In this document: positions 44,729 through 53,857 of the stretch, one piece after another
Layout: each line of letters begins with the position of its first letter
Numbering within the stretch: the stretch's first letter is position 1
Source of the DNA: Heliomicrobium gestii
GTDB lineage: Bacteria > Bacillota > Desulfitobacteriia > Heliobacteriales > Heliobacteriaceae
Length of the DNA stretch: 64,000 nt
Assembly (NCBI RefSeq): GCF_009877435.1
Contig: NZ_WXEX01000005.1
Coordinates: 232,397-296,396, forward strand
Reading direction: 5' to 3'
Program-made: the position numbers and the translations under genes
Notes under the pieces: generated by a model
Told to the model about the DNA's origin: nothing
Seen by the model: the letters and a program-made list of their open reading frames with translations, nothing else
Database searches by the model: none

Positions 44729-47079
44729 ATCCCCTCTTCTTTTTCCCCAATCCACCGGTCGCCACCACTCTTTTCGATGCCAAACTTGCGCGCCTTGGCC
44801 GCCACCGTTTTATGGGTCAGGCCCAGGGCCTTGGCGGCGGCGTTGTAGCTGCCGTGCCGGCGCAAGGCGAGGGTGATGATCTGCTGTTCATACTCTTCCC
44901 AGGTCAGCAGCGGCGCATGGATCGCTTCCCCCTCTGCTTCCCCATCGGTAACTTTCCCCTTTGCGACGGTGACGGCCTCCCCCGTCAGAGCGCCGCTATG
45001 TAATGGAAGGGCGCTCTCCACCGTAGAAACAGAGGTGGCCGTTGGCTCCTCTTCGCCCCCCCGCTCTTGCAGGTATGTGGGCAGGTCTGCCCGGGTGATC
45101 CAGGGGCCGTCGCTCAAGGTGACCACCCGCTCGATCAGGTTGGCCAATTCCCGCACGTTTCCCGGCCAGGCGTAGGTCATCAAGGCCGCCAAGGCGTCAC
45201 TGCCAAGGCCGAGGATCGCCTTGCCCTGTTCCCGTCCGGCTGCTTCGAGGAAGTGTTCCACCAGCAGGGGGATGTCCTCTCGGCGCTCGCGCAGCGGCGG
45301 CAGGAGAATGGGGATGACGTTCAGCCGGTAGTAGAGGTCTTCGCGAAAGCGGCCTTCGGCCACCAACTTTTCGAGATCCTGATTGGTGGCGGCAATGATC
45401 TTCACGTCGACCTTGAAGGTCTCCTCGCCGCCGACGCGGCTGACCTCTTTTTGCTGCAGCACGCGGAGCAGCTTGGCTTGCATGCCCTTGTCCATCTCGC
45501 CGATCTCATCGAGAAAGAGCGTGCCCCGGTGGGCCAGTTCGAATTTGCCCAGCTTGCGTTTGATGGCGCCGGTGAAGGCCCCCTTTTCGTGACCGAAGAG
45601 TTCGCTCTCCAAAAGGGTCTCCGGGATGGCGGCGCAGTTGACGCGGATGTAGGGACCCTTGGCCCGCGGCCCCGACTCGTGGATGCCTTCGGCGACCAGT
45701 TCCTTGCCGGTGCCGCTCTCCCCCCGGATGAGCACCGTCGACGGCCCTTCGGCCGCTTTTTCGGCCATGGCCAATGCGTCGCGCACCTTCCCGCTCTGGC
45801 CGATGAAACGCGCGAAGGCCCCGGCGGATTTTTTCGTCCGCCGCAGTTCCGCTTCAAGGTACTCGGCGCGGGCGGCCATGCGATTCAGTTTTTCCGCCAG
45901 CGACTGGGCGTCGGTTAAGGTCTTGACGATCGACACGACGCCCGTCACCGCGCCGTCGACGATGATGGGGTAGGCGTCGGCGACGACGGTCATCTCGCCG
46001 GTCTTTTGGGCCACATGGCCGAGGACGGGCCGGCCCGTGTCGAGCGCCTGCCGCCGCGCCCCCTTCGGCGAGATCACCCGCACATCCTGCCCGATCAGAT
46101 CGTCCCGGCGGCCGTTGACGATGCGGGCGTAGGCAGGGTTGACATAGGAGACGCGGCCCTCCCGGTCAACAACGCAGATGCCGTCCTGCACCGACTCGAG
46201 GATCAGTTGCAGCCGTTCTTTCAGTTCCTTGACGTCCTGCAGTTCGTGGGTCACTTTCTCCAGCGCCGAGATGTCTTCAAAGACGGCGACAGCGCCCTTG
46301 ATCTGGCCGTCGTCGACGATGGGCGTCCGGTTGGTGAGGATGACGGCGCCGCCGATCACCTGCCGCCGACCGAGTTCCGGCTGTCCTGTCCCGCTGACGA
46401 TGTGCATGCGTGAACCAGGAATGGCGTCAACGGCCTTCCGGCCGAGCACATCGCCGGCCCGCAGGCCCATGATCCGCTCCGCCGCCGGGTTGAAGACGGT
46501 GACCACATCCTGGGCGTCGGTGACGATCAATCCGTCGGCCATGCTGGAAAAAACCTGCCCGGCCGTCAGAGCGCTGTCCTGCAAGAGGTTGTCGATCTGG
46601 TGCTGGATCTGATCATCGGAAACGGCAAAATCGCTTTCGAGAAAGCGGACGAGTTCTTTCACGGCCAGATCGGCCGGGGCTGCATCACCGGCAGGCCTAT
46701 CCCTGCCCGATCCGCTCGCACCCGCTCCATTCGTGACCGCTGCGTTCTTGGTCGTTCCCTCCCCGCGAGACCCGTCGCCGCAGCGGCCATCAACGGAAGG
46801 GGGGATACGTTCCTCTTTCGCCACTTCCGGCGCTCTCGCCGACACCCAGAGGGCGTCGCCGGGCTGCACGGCCAGTGCGATCAGTTGCAGCAATGTGGTG
46901 GCCGGTATGGGCGGGCGATCGCGGTGACGCAGATAGAGCGCCACCTGGTGCCGGGATTGCAGTTCGCTCGATTTTTGCACGATCATGGCGGCCACACGAG
47001 CGTGGAGGCCCTTTTCATGGCGGATGATCGCTTTTGTCTCATTGGTTAGGGAATAATGGGGCTTGGTCAAGGATGTCAT
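44707..47079 (-). CDS. Sigma-54 activator with HPr-like N-terminus and PAS domains (DhaR-type)
   Basis: 790 residues. Residues about 15-80 look like an HPr domain: [20 protein letters not shown] with H26 at the HPr phosphosite. A Gly/Ala/Asp-rich linker follows, then two PAS domains (about 165-280 and 290-400). The AAA+ domain has Walker A GESGTGKE, the sigma-54 contact loop GAFTGA and Walker [12 protein letters not shown], and the C-terminal Fis-type HTH is [22 protein letters not shown]. It probably activates the adjacent dhaK promoter. An HPr-like sensor suggests input from the EI/HPr phosphorelay. TTG at 47070 is an alternative start with better SD spacing. Confidence 0.93.
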   Translation of the reverse strand: MTSLTKPHYSLTNETKAIIRHEKGLHARVAAMIVQKSSELQSRHQVALYLRHRDRPPIPATTLLQLIALAVQPGDALWVSARAPEVAKEERIPPSVDGRCGDGSRGEGTTKNAAVTNGAGASGSGRDRPAGDAAPADLAVKELVRFLESDFAVSDDQIQHQIDNLLQDSALTAGQVFSSMADGLIVTDAQDVVTVFNPAAERIMGLRAGDVLGRKAVDAIPGSRMHIVSGTGQPELGRRQVIGGAVILTNRTPIVDDGQIKGAVAVFEDISALEKVTHELQDVKELKERLQLILESVQDGICVVDREGRVSYVNPAYARIVNGRRDDLIGQDVRVISPKGARRQALDTGRPVLGHVAQKTGEMTVVADAYPIIVDGAVTGVVSIVKTLTDAQSLAEKLNRMAARAEYLEAELRRTKKSAGAFARFIGQSGKVRDALAMAEKAAEGPSTVLIRGESGTGKELVAEGIHESGPRAKGPYIRVNCAAIPETLLESELFGHEKGAFTGAIKRKLGKFELAHRGTLFLDEIGEMDKGMQAKLLRVLQQKEVSRVGGEETFKVDVKIIAATNQDLEKLVAEGRFREDLYYRLNVIPILLPPLRERREDIPLLVEHFLEAAGREQGKAILGLGSDALAALMTYAWPGNVRELANLIERVVTLSDGPWITRADLPTYLQERGGEEEPTATSVSTVESALPLHSGALTGEAVTVAKGKVTDGEAEGEAIHAPLLTWEEYEQQIITLALRRHGSYNAAAKALGLTHKTVAAKARKFGIEKSGGDRWIGEKEEGMGKSING

Positions 47080-47197
47080 CCTCCCCCTGGACTACCGCAG
47101 TTGCGTTTGTCGTTACATTCTTTTTCTATTTTTTTCGGACAGATCCTCTCCTCGCATTCTCGTTTTGGACATAGTAAAGACCGGGGTGCCTTTGTCT

Positions 47198-47908
47198 ATG
47201 GAGTATCTGGCAGTTACCGTCAGAATCGTCACCATCCTGGGACTTCTGCTCGTTCTCACCTTGCTGACAGGCCGGAGAAAGATCGGTGAATTGCCCGTCT
47301 TTGACTTCCTTGTCGTCATCACCATCGGCTCCATCGTCGGCGCCGACATCGCCGAGCCTCCTGTAAACCACCTGCCGACGGTGTACGCGGTCATCCTGGT
47401 CATTCTAATACAAACGACCTTCAGTTACCTGTCGATGAAGTATCGCCCCTTTGGCCGCCTCATCAACTTTGAACCCATCGTGGTCATCGAAAACGGCCAA
47501 TTCGTCAAAGCTAACCTCCGGAAGCTGCGGTACACCGTCGACAACGTGCTCATGATGCTGCGGGAAGAGGGGATCTTCGACCTGAGGGACGTGGAGTTTG
47601 CCATCATCGAATCAACAGGGCGGCTCAGCGTGTTGAAAAAATCGCAAAAACAGCCCCTCACGCCGCGCGATCTGCAGATCCACACAGGCTACCAGGGGCT
47701 CTCCATTCCCGTTATCACGGAAGGAAACGTCGATGACATCGCCCTGCTCCGACTGGGCCTAAGCCGCGACTGGCTGGCATCCCAACTCAACGCCCAGGGG
47801 ATCCTTTCTGAAAAGGACGTCTTTTTCGCCACCGTCAACAGCGATGGTTCCCTCTACGCGTCGAAGGGACGGGAGCACCTCAATCCCGCTCACCTCTTTC
47901 ACCAATAA
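47198..47908 (+). CDS. DUF421 (YetF-like) membrane protein
   Basis: About 236 residues from the ATG at 47198 (GTG at 47186 and other upstream starts are possible). Three N-terminal helices include VTILGLLLVLTLLTGRRKIGELPVFDFLVVITIGSIVGADI, followed by the family core YRPFGRLINFEPIVVIENGQFVKANLRKLRYTVDNVLMMLREEGIFDLRDVEFAIIESTGRLSVLKK (conserved patches in GRLINFEPIVVIENG and SGRLSVLKK-like end). It is common in spore-forming Bacillota; the function is poorly defined. Confidence 0.88.
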   Translation: MEYLAVTVRIVTILGLLLVLTLLTGRRKIGELPVFDFLVVITIGSIVGADIAEPPVNHLPTVYAVILVILIQTTFSYLSMKYRPFGRLINFEPIVVIENGQFVKANLRKLRYTVDNVLMMLREEGIFDLRDVEFAIIESTGRLSVLKKSQKQPLTPRDLQIHTGYQGLSIPVITEGNVDDIALLRLGLSRDWLASQLNAQGILSEKDVFFATVNSDGSLYASKGREHLNPAHLFHQ

Positions 47909-47967
47909 CAATAGCAGACCCCGTAAACCATCTTCTCTTCGCCCATACTAACCAAGGAGGTGACCGA

Positions 47968-48144
47968 GTGGACAAAGCCAAGATGGAACCCAACGACGTC
48001 AGCCGCGGCATCGGCATGGAACGAGCCGAATCCTTTCCCGACGAACAGGTGGGCGACCTGGAAAAGCTCAACCAAAGCTACCTGCCCCCTTCCCTCCACC
48101 CCGTCACGCCGCAAAACAACGAGATGAACCTGAGGCGAAAATAA
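47968..48144 (+). CDS. Small 58-residue hypothetical protein
   Basis: A GTG start with an ideal SD (AAGGAGGTGA, 47954-47963) opens a 58-codon frame ending just before a terminator. The peptide is charged and hydrophilic, starting MDKAKMEPNDVSRGIG and ending NNEMNLRRK, without cysteines or membrane segments. It lies 59 bases after the DUF421 gene, likely in the same transcript. Several Bacillota encode short partner proteins downstream of DUF421 genes; the function is unknown. Confidence 0.7.
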   Translation: MDKAKMEPNDVSRGIGMERAESFPDEQVGDLEKLNQSYLPPSLHPVTPQNNEMNLRRK

Positions 48145-48172
48145 GGCATTCGCACAGGATGGACACAGACCC

Positions 48173-48205
48173 AAAAGACGCCGCCCGTCATGGGCCGCGT
48201 CTTTT
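48173..48205 (+). terminator. Rho-independent terminator
   Basis: Stem 48173-48181 with 48197-48205 with an inner GCCC/GGGC helix and a T-run, following the DUF421 transcript. Confidence 0.85.
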
Positions 48206-48232
48206 TTCCCTATACCACATCTTTCGTATTGA

Positions 48233-48256
48233 TTCTAAATATTAAAAATATTAGAA
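48233..48256. promoter_or_regulatory. AT-rich palindrome upstream of the chemoreceptor
   Basis: TTCTAA-ATATT-AA-AATAT-TAGAA (24 bases, nearly perfect) lies in the 296-base gap before the chemoreceptor. It may be an operator or part of its promoter. No other gene is visible in the gap. Confidence 0.4.
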
Positions 48257-48440
48257 CTAAAACAGTTGCGTTTTTTTGACAAAAATCTGCGAAGGACTTC
48301 CCGGCTCAGATGAAGAAGTAATAACGTTACAAAAATCGCATTACATAAAGAGACACAACCGTAACAGTGTCACAAAAGAAGCGATAGAAGCGTCACTAAA
48401 AAGAACTTGGCAAAAATGCAGGCGCAGGAGGCATGCCACA

Positions 48441-50228
48441 ATGAGACAAATTAAACACAAGATCATGGCCGCGATCATGCTCACCACCTTCTTGTTAACG
48501 GCCATCCTCGGCGGAACGACCCTCTTGGGGATTTATAATTCCGCCCACTCGGAAGTGGCCAACCGGCGCGCCCAACTGTACGCGCAGTATGACGGCATGA
48601 TCAAAAGCCAGGTCGACCAGGCCGTCGGTGTGCTGCTTTACGCCTACAACAAGCAACAGACAGGGGAACTGACGGAGGCGCAGGCGAAAAAGTTGGCCAC
48701 TGACCTGATCAAAACCTTCCGCTACGGCGACAAGCAGGACGGCTACTTCTGGATCGACGCCCTCGACTGCACCCTTATCGCCCATCCCATGCTGGCCAAC
48801 CAGGAAGGGTCCAACCGCAAAAACAGCCAGGATCCCAAAGGCGTCTACATCATCCAGGAAGTGATCGCCGCCGCCCAGGGTAAGAACGACGGTTTCTCCA
48901 ATTTTCTCTGGGAAAAGCCGCAGGATGTGGGCTCCGGCAATCTGACACCGAAACGAGCCTACTCCAAGCTCTTCAAGGAGTGGGGCTGGATCGTCAGCAC
49001 CGGCAACTATGTCGACGAGATTGAGGCGGCCGTCGACACGGTCCGGCAGGAGCAATTGGAAAAGACGAAGCGCGAGATCATCTTCGAAGGCCTTTTCTCC
49101 CTGCTCTCCCTGATCATCTCCGGCGCCGTCGCCATCACTCTCAGCCGGCGCATCACCAATCCGCTGAAGACGATGATGGCCGGCATCGAAAAAGACGCCT
49201 CCGGAAAAATCACCATCCGCGACGTCCAGGTGGAGGCCAAGGATGAGATCGGCGATCTAGCCCGCTCGCTGAACGCGTTGACGGGACAGGTGCGTCACTT
49301 CGTGCAGCAGGTCATGGAATCATCCAACCGGATCACCCGGAACGCCCGCGGCGTCGAGCAGTCCTGCGAGCAGTTGGGCCGCCAGTCGACAGAAACCACG
49401 GCCATCACCCAGGAGATCAACGCCGCCATGGAGGAATCGGCGGCGACGATTCAGGAGATCAACGCCACCATCGAAGAGGTGCGCGGTCAGACCCATTCGA
49501 TGAACCAAAGCGCGGCCCAGGGCCTCACCCTCTCCCGCAGCATCGACCAGCGGGCCAACACCCTGCGGGAAGAGGCCATCGCCTCGGCGCAGCAGGCCCA
49601 GGCCGTGTTCGCCGACATGAAGGCGCAACTGACCGCCGCCATCGAAGGCTCGCGGGAAGTCGAAAAGATCGATGAACTGGCAAACGCCATTTTGCGCATC
49701 ACCGAGCAGACCAACCTGCTCGCCTTAAACGCCGCCATTGAAGCCGCTCACGCCGGCGATGTGGGCCGGGGCTTCGCCGTCGTCGCCGGCGAGATCCGCA
49801 AGCTCGCCGAGGAATCGGCCCGGACGGTCGAAGACATCCAAAACATCGTTAGCGCCGCCCGCGCCTCTGTGGCCCTGTTGGCCGACACATCGGGCAAAGC
49901 CGTCGACTTCATGGATGAAGGCGTCGCCGCCAGCGCGACCAAGCTCCAGGGCGCGGCCGAACAGTACAGCGCCGACGCCAAGCGCTTCGAGACCTTCATG
50001 GAAGGCTTCAAGCGCACCTGCGACCGCATGGATGAGACGATGAACTCCATCGCCAAATCGATCGAACAAATGACCGCCGCCGTCAACGAAAGCGCCGACG
50101 GCATCTCCCAGGTCGCCTTCCAAACGGCGAACATGCAGCAGCAGGTCGGGTCGATCCAGGAAAAGTCGAACGAGACGAATGACAACATTGAAAAATTGAA
50201 CGAACTGGTCAAAGGCTTTGACATCTAG
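48441..50228 (+). CDS. Methyl-accepting chemotaxis protein with a single-Cache sensor
   Basis: 595 residues from the ATG at 48441, which has AGGAGG 9 bases upstream; the frame runs 55 codons further but without SD. TM1 is near residues 9-30. The extracellular sCache_2-like sensor has [18 protein letters not shown] and NFLWEKPQ...[15 protein letters not shown]2 is near 200-222, then HAMP and a long coiled signalling domain with the conserved tip [37 protein letters not shown] (core [13 protein letters not shown]). sCache_2 receptors often sense small organic acids; the ligand here is unknown. Confidence 0.93.
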   Translation: MRQIKHKIMAAIMLTTFLLTAILGGTTLLGIYNSAHSEVANRRAQLYAQYDGMIKSQVDQAVGVLLYAYNKQQTGELTEAQAKKLATDLIKTFRYGDKQDGYFWIDALDCTLIAHPMLANQEGSNRKNSQDPKGVYIIQEVIAAAQGKNDGFSNFLWEKPQDVGSGNLTPKRAYSKLFKEWGWIVSTGNYVDEIEAAVDTVRQEQLEKTKREIIFEGLFSLLSLIISGAVAITLSRRITNPLKTMMAGIEKDASGKITIRDVQVEAKDEIGDLARSLNALTGQVRHFVQQVMESSNRITRNARGVEQSCEQLGRQSTETTAITQEINAAMEESAATIQEINATIEEVRGQTHSMNQSAAQGLTLSRSIDQRANTLREEAIASAQQAQAVFADMKAQLTAAIEGSREVEKIDELANAILRITEQTNLLALNAAIEAAHAGDVGRGFAVVAGEIRKLAEESARTVEDIQNIVSAARASVALLADTSGKAVDFMDEGVAASATKLQGAAEQYSADAKRFETFMEGFKRTCDRMDETMNSIAKSIEQMTAAVNESADGISQVAFQTANMQQQVGSIQEKSNETNDNIEKLNELVKGFDI

Positions 50229-50368
50229 GTTCACGGTCTTCATGGACGGTCTTATAGATGGTCGTCATCAATGGCCTTTTCGCTAGACGCTTCATACTTT
50301 TCTATGAGGGCAGATTTGACGCTTCCTCCCTAGGGACGTATGCCTCAGTGGTTTACGGATGAACGCAG

Positions 50369-50409
50369 AAAACCCGTCGCACCCTCGAACAGAAGGGGCG
50401 GCGGGTTTT
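50369..50409. terminator. Terminator of the qhp operon (possibly bidirectional)
   Basis: Stem 50369-50380 with 50398-50409 plus a short inner helix, with A4 and T6 tracts at its ends. It lies directly against the last qhp gene and 140 bases after the chemoreceptor. Confidence 0.8.
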
Positions 50410-51114
50410 TTAGCGGAGCCTTTCGTTGTCGCGCGAGGAGCCTATCGCCAACCGCCGAATCACAAAGTCGCGATCCGCTTCCGGCCACCTCTGCAGGATT
50501 TGGCCGATAAAACCGGTCACATGGGCGGCGGCGAAGCTGTTTCCTCGCAAGTTGCGCCGCGGTTGCCGCACATCGAGCGGCCGCGGGTAGCCGTGGGCGG
50601 AGAGGGGAACGACATCCTCCGGATGATAACGCCATTCATCGGCGGAACAGTCCCCCGCCTTGACGCCGAAGACATTGGCCAAAGAGGCGGGCCAGCACCT
50701 TTCCTGGCGCGGCGATTGGGCGGCCACAATCAGGCTTCCCTTGGCCTCGGCGGCGTCACAGGCCGCCTGAAACAACGACCGGTACCGCTCATCGGCGACG
50801 CCGAGGCTCACATTGATCAGATCCAGGTCATGATCGATGGCCCATCCGATCCCGGCGGCGACGACAGAGGGAAAGGTGCGCAGGTGATCATCAAAGACCT
50901 TGATGGCATAGAGCTCCGCCGCCGGGAGCTTGGCCCGGATGATCCCGGCGATGGCGGTTCCATGCCCCAAGCGGTCGGTGTAGTCGGTCAGGGGTTGCAG
51001 GCAGCCGTCGACGCCCACGGCGATCCGCACCCCGCCGGCGATCCTTCCCACGTGGCTGTGCGCTTCATTGACGCCGCTGTCGATAATCCCAACACGGATC
51101 GGCCTATCCCGCAT
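50410..51114 (-). CDS. qhpE: Subtilisin-like serine protease of the amine dehydrogenase pathway
   Basis: 234 residues of family S8 with the triad D12 (GIIDSG), H51 (GHGTAIAG) and S193 (GNSFAAAHVTG). There is no signal or pro-domain, so it acts inside the cell. The usual oxyanion-hole AAGN segment reads AAQSPRQ. In Paracoccus QhpE removes the leader of the gamma subunit after cross-linking. Position at the end of the qhp cluster, overlapping the exporter gene by 11 bases, supports the same role. Confidence 0.88.
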   Translation of the reverse strand: MRDRPIRVGIIDSGVNEAHSHVGRIAGGVRIAVGVDGCLQPLTDYTDRLGHGTAIAGIIRAKLPAAELYAIKVFDDHLRTFPSVVAAGIGWAIDHDLDLINVSLGVADERYRSLFQAACDAAEAKGSLIVAAQSPRQERCWPASLANVFGVKAGDCSADEWRYHPEDVVPLSAHGYPRPLDVRQPRRNLRGNSFAAAHVTGFIGQILQRWPEADRDFVIRRLAIGSSRDNERLR

Positions 51115-52939
51115 GGGCAGTCCACCCTCTCGCGCTGAATTGCCAACGGCCCTTCGTGTGTTCCAAAAAGTGATCCGCCAGGCTCACAAGGCCTGGGCGG
51201 TGGCTGACCAGGATCAAGGTAACACCGGGAAAACGACGTCGGAGATTTTCCAGGATGCCTTGTTCGGTATCCCTATCGAGGGCCGATGTCGCCTCATCGA
51301 GAACGATGACCTTGGGCTGATGGAGAAGCGCCCGGGCGATCGCCAGGCGCTGTCGTTGCCCCGCCGACAGTTGCATCCCTTTTTCACCGATGATCGTCGC
51401 ATAGCCCTGGGGCAACTGCAAAATGACGTCGTGGATGTCCGCCAGCTTCGCCATCGCCTCGACCTCAGCCATCGGGCAGGCGCGTCCAAAGGTCAGGTTC
51501 TCCGCCACCGTGCCGTGAATCAACCAGACGTCCTGGCTCACATAGGCGATGTTTCGCCGCAGGCTGGCCGCGTCGATCTCTGCGATGGGGATGCCGTCGA
51601 GCCGAATGGCGCCGGCAGTCGGCGTCAGGTGTTTCAGGAGCAAGTCCAGAATCGTCGTCTTGCCGATCCCGCTCGGTCCGACTATCGCCAAGACAGCGCC
51701 GGCTGGCAGCGTGAAGGTCAGGCTGGAGAGGATCCGTTTTTCCGAGTACACATCGGGATAGGCGAAGGACACATTTCGGAATTCGATCTGGCCGCGCAGG
51801 GGTTCGGGAAGCGTCGCCGGCAAGGACGGTTCCGCCGGCTGATCCAACAGTTCGCTGACTCGCTCCCAGGACACGCGCGCTTTCTCGCCCTTGATATAGA
51901 CGCCGGTCAATCCTTGGATCGGCGAAAAGGCGCGCACCAGATAGGATGAAAAGGCGATCAGATCGCCGACAGAGATCGCGCTATGCAACACATCGCGGCC
52001 ACACCACCAGTACACGGCGACTCCAGCGACAGCGACGACCGTTCCCGGTATGTTCCCCGCGAGAAAGGACACATTCAACAATTGCAGGTTCACCCTGTTG
52101 ACAGTGTCCGTGTCCCGCCGGAAGGCCGCCGAAACGGTCGGTTCGACAGCCAGGCCTTTGATAACCTTGATGCCCTGCAACGATTCGAGCAACACCGTGG
52201 CCAATCGCCCCTGGCCTTGCCGGACCTGATTCGCCAATCCTCCCACCGTCCGCCGGAAGAGCGCCCCCGACAGCGCCGGCAAGGGCAACAGGAGGAGGCT
52301 CAGCCAGGCGAGGGGCGGGTTGAGCCAAAAGAGCATCGCTACGTTGAAGACGAGGGCGATCACGTTCGTGATGACAAAGTAGAGGGAATCGACGGCAAAG
52401 CCCTGCACCTCGGCCATATCCATGTTCAGGCGGGTCAGCAGCTCCCCCGTTTTTTGCCGGTAGAGAAGCGGCATGGGCAGGCGCAGGATGTGGCAGAACA
52501 GATCCTCACGCATGTCCGCCAGAACCTGCATCGTCGCCCGGCTATAGAGGAGGTTGTTTGCCCAGGAGCAGAAGAAGCCGGCGATGACGAGCGCCAGGCT
52601 GATGGCAACGAGTTGGTTCAACAAGGGCTTGTGGCCGATCAGGACCTCGTCGACGAGCAGCTTGGTGACGTACGGGTAGGCCATCCCGAATCCGGTCGAG
52701 GCCAGGGAAAGGGCGCCCACCGCCAGCAAGGCCCACCGGCGACGCTGCAAATAGGGCCGCAGGGCGCGCCAACGGCCGTTGCGCAGCCGCGCTCCGGAAG
52801 CATCGCCGCCGACGGCAACGGCAGCGGCGAGGGGCGTGGCAACAGATGCTTGCCCGCCGCCACTGCCGGCAGTATCACCGGTAGTAGCACATGTATGAAT
52901 CGGCGCAAAACTGGGGGGTGTCGCGGAGTTGTTGGGCAT
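51104..52939 (-). CDS. qhpF: ABC exporter (fused TMD-NBD), QhpF-like
   Basis: 611 residues. A Ser/Gly/Ala-rich N-terminus (about 1-60) is followed by six TM helices and a nucleotide-binding domain with Walker A VGPSGIGKTT, signature LSAGQRQRLAIARAL, Walker B VIVLDEATSALD and VSHR. In known systems QhpF exports the processed gamma subunit. The gene begins 65 bases inside the preceding U32 gene, with AGAGGTGA as SD; a later start within the variable N-terminus cannot be excluded. Confidence 0.88.
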   Translation of the reverse strand: MPNNSATPPSFAPIHTCATTGDTAGSGGGQASVATPLAAAVAVGGDASGARLRNGRWRALRPYLQRRRWALLAVGALSLASTGFGMAYPYVTKLLVDEVLIGHKPLLNQLVAISLALVIAGFFCSWANNLLYSRATMQVLADMREDLFCHILRLPMPLLYRQKTGELLTRLNMDMAEVQGFAVDSLYFVITNVIALVFNVAMLFWLNPPLAWLSLLLLPLPALSGALFRRTVGGLANQVRQGQGRLATVLLESLQGIKVIKGLAVEPTVSAAFRRDTDTVNRVNLQLLNVSFLAGNIPGTVVAVAGVAVYWWCGRDVLHSAISVGDLIAFSSYLVRAFSPIQGLTGVYIKGEKARVSWERVSELLDQPAEPSLPATLPEPLRGQIEFRNVSFAYPDVYSEKRILSSLTFTLPAGAVLAIVGPSGIGKTTILDLLLKHLTPTAGAIRLDGIPIAEIDAASLRRNIAYVSQDVWLIHGTVAENLTFGRACPMAEVEAMAKLADIHDVILQLPQGYATIIGEKGMQLSAGQRQRLAIARALLHQPKVIVLDEATSALDRDTEQGILENLRRRFPGVTLILVSHRPGLVSLADHFLEHTKGRWQFSARGWTAHAG

Positions 52940-53843
52940 ATCGCATCACCTCTTCCGGCGCGACGGCGCCGACCTTGTCCAGGACGGCTTTGGCGAGTTG
53001 GACGGCGCCCAGCTTGCGCAAAAAGGAGGCTTCCCTTCCCACGATTTTGAGGGAGGAAACGCCGATCCGCTGCAGTTCCGGCAGAGCGCACAAGCCGCAT
53101 GGCCCCAAGGGCAACCCTTTCGCCGACACCTGATTGCCGCAGCTGTTGAGATACCAGATCCATTTGCGGTAGTCGGCCAGATTGGCCAGCCACCGCTCTT
53201 TTACTTCCGGCGCGATCGGATCGTCGGCGATCAAGCCATAGTCCCAGGCGGTGGAGCAAAACCCTCCGGGCATATGGGAGGTGCGGCAAAGGCCCTCCTC
53301 ATAGGCGCAGCCGTCGTTCAGCAAAAACACCTCGATTTCCAGATCCGCGCCGACGGCGGCGCAGATCCCCTCGATCTCGATCAACGAGAGGCTGCGCGGC
53401 AGGATGATCCGCTTTGCGCCCAGATCGCGGAAAAAGCAGGCGGCCTGAGCATTGTGCACCGCAGCGACACTGCTCACATGGACGCAGTATCCCTGATCGG
53501 CCAACACCGACACCAGCCCGGGATCGCTGACGATGAAGGCGTCGAGACCGCAGTCGGCGACGGCTCTTTCGGCCATCTCCAGGAGGAGGGGCCACTGCGC
53601 CGCCTGATAGCTTGGGGCGTTGACCGTCAGATAGACAGGGACGCCCGCCTTTTTTGCCTTGTGCGCCGCTTCGGCCAGGGAAGACCAGGAGGTAAAGCTC
53701 GCGCGGGGGCTGCGCCGGTTCAGCCACCCCCCCTGTTTTTCTGTCCACGCTTCAGGGACGAGGCCGCAGTAGAGTTCTCCTGCGCCTGAACCGATCAGCA
53801 TCTCCACTTCATCGACCCTGCTCAACGGAGCCAGCAATTTCAT
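52875..53843 (-). CDS. U32-family Fe-S protein, UbiU-like, in the amine dehydrogenase operon
   Basis: 322 residues from the ATG at 53843 (SD TTGGAGGG). The whole length follows the U32/UbiU plan: MKLLAPLSRVDEVEMLIGSGAGELYCG, IILPRSLSLIEIEGI, the U32 signature EVFLLNDGCAYEEGLC and VSSLKIVGRE. Cysteines C179, C186, C196 and C249/C252 match the four UbiU cluster ligands as I recall them (C169, C176, C193, C232), with the same 7-residue step between the first two. UbiU with UbiV hydroxylates ubiquinone precursors without O2. Here it sits where QhpG would be expected, so I infer a role in tryptophan hydroxylation of the gamma subunit. Confidence 0.85.
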   Translation of the reverse strand: MKLLAPLSRVDEVEMLIGSGAGELYCGLVPEAWTEKQGGWLNRRSPRASFTSWSSLAEAAHKAKKAGVPVYLTVNAPSYQAAQWPLLLEMAERAVADCGLDAFIVSDPGLVSVLADQGYCVHVSSVAAVHNAQAACFFRDLGAKRIILPRSLSLIEIEGICAAVGADLEIEVFLLNDGCAYEEGLCRTSHMPGGFCSTAWDYGLIADDPIAPEVKERWLANLADYRKWIWYLNSCGNQVSAKGLPLGPCGLCALPELQRIGVSSLKIVGREASFLRKLGAVQLAKAVLDKVGAVAPEEVMRYAQQLRDTPQFCADSYMCYYR

Positions 53844-53857
53844 GCTGTTCCCTCCAA

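Noticed and set aside
50229..50340. Repeated GGTCTTCATGGACGGTCTTA-like motif after the chemoreceptor
   Set aside because: The repeats are short and imperfect, with no clear hairpin or function.
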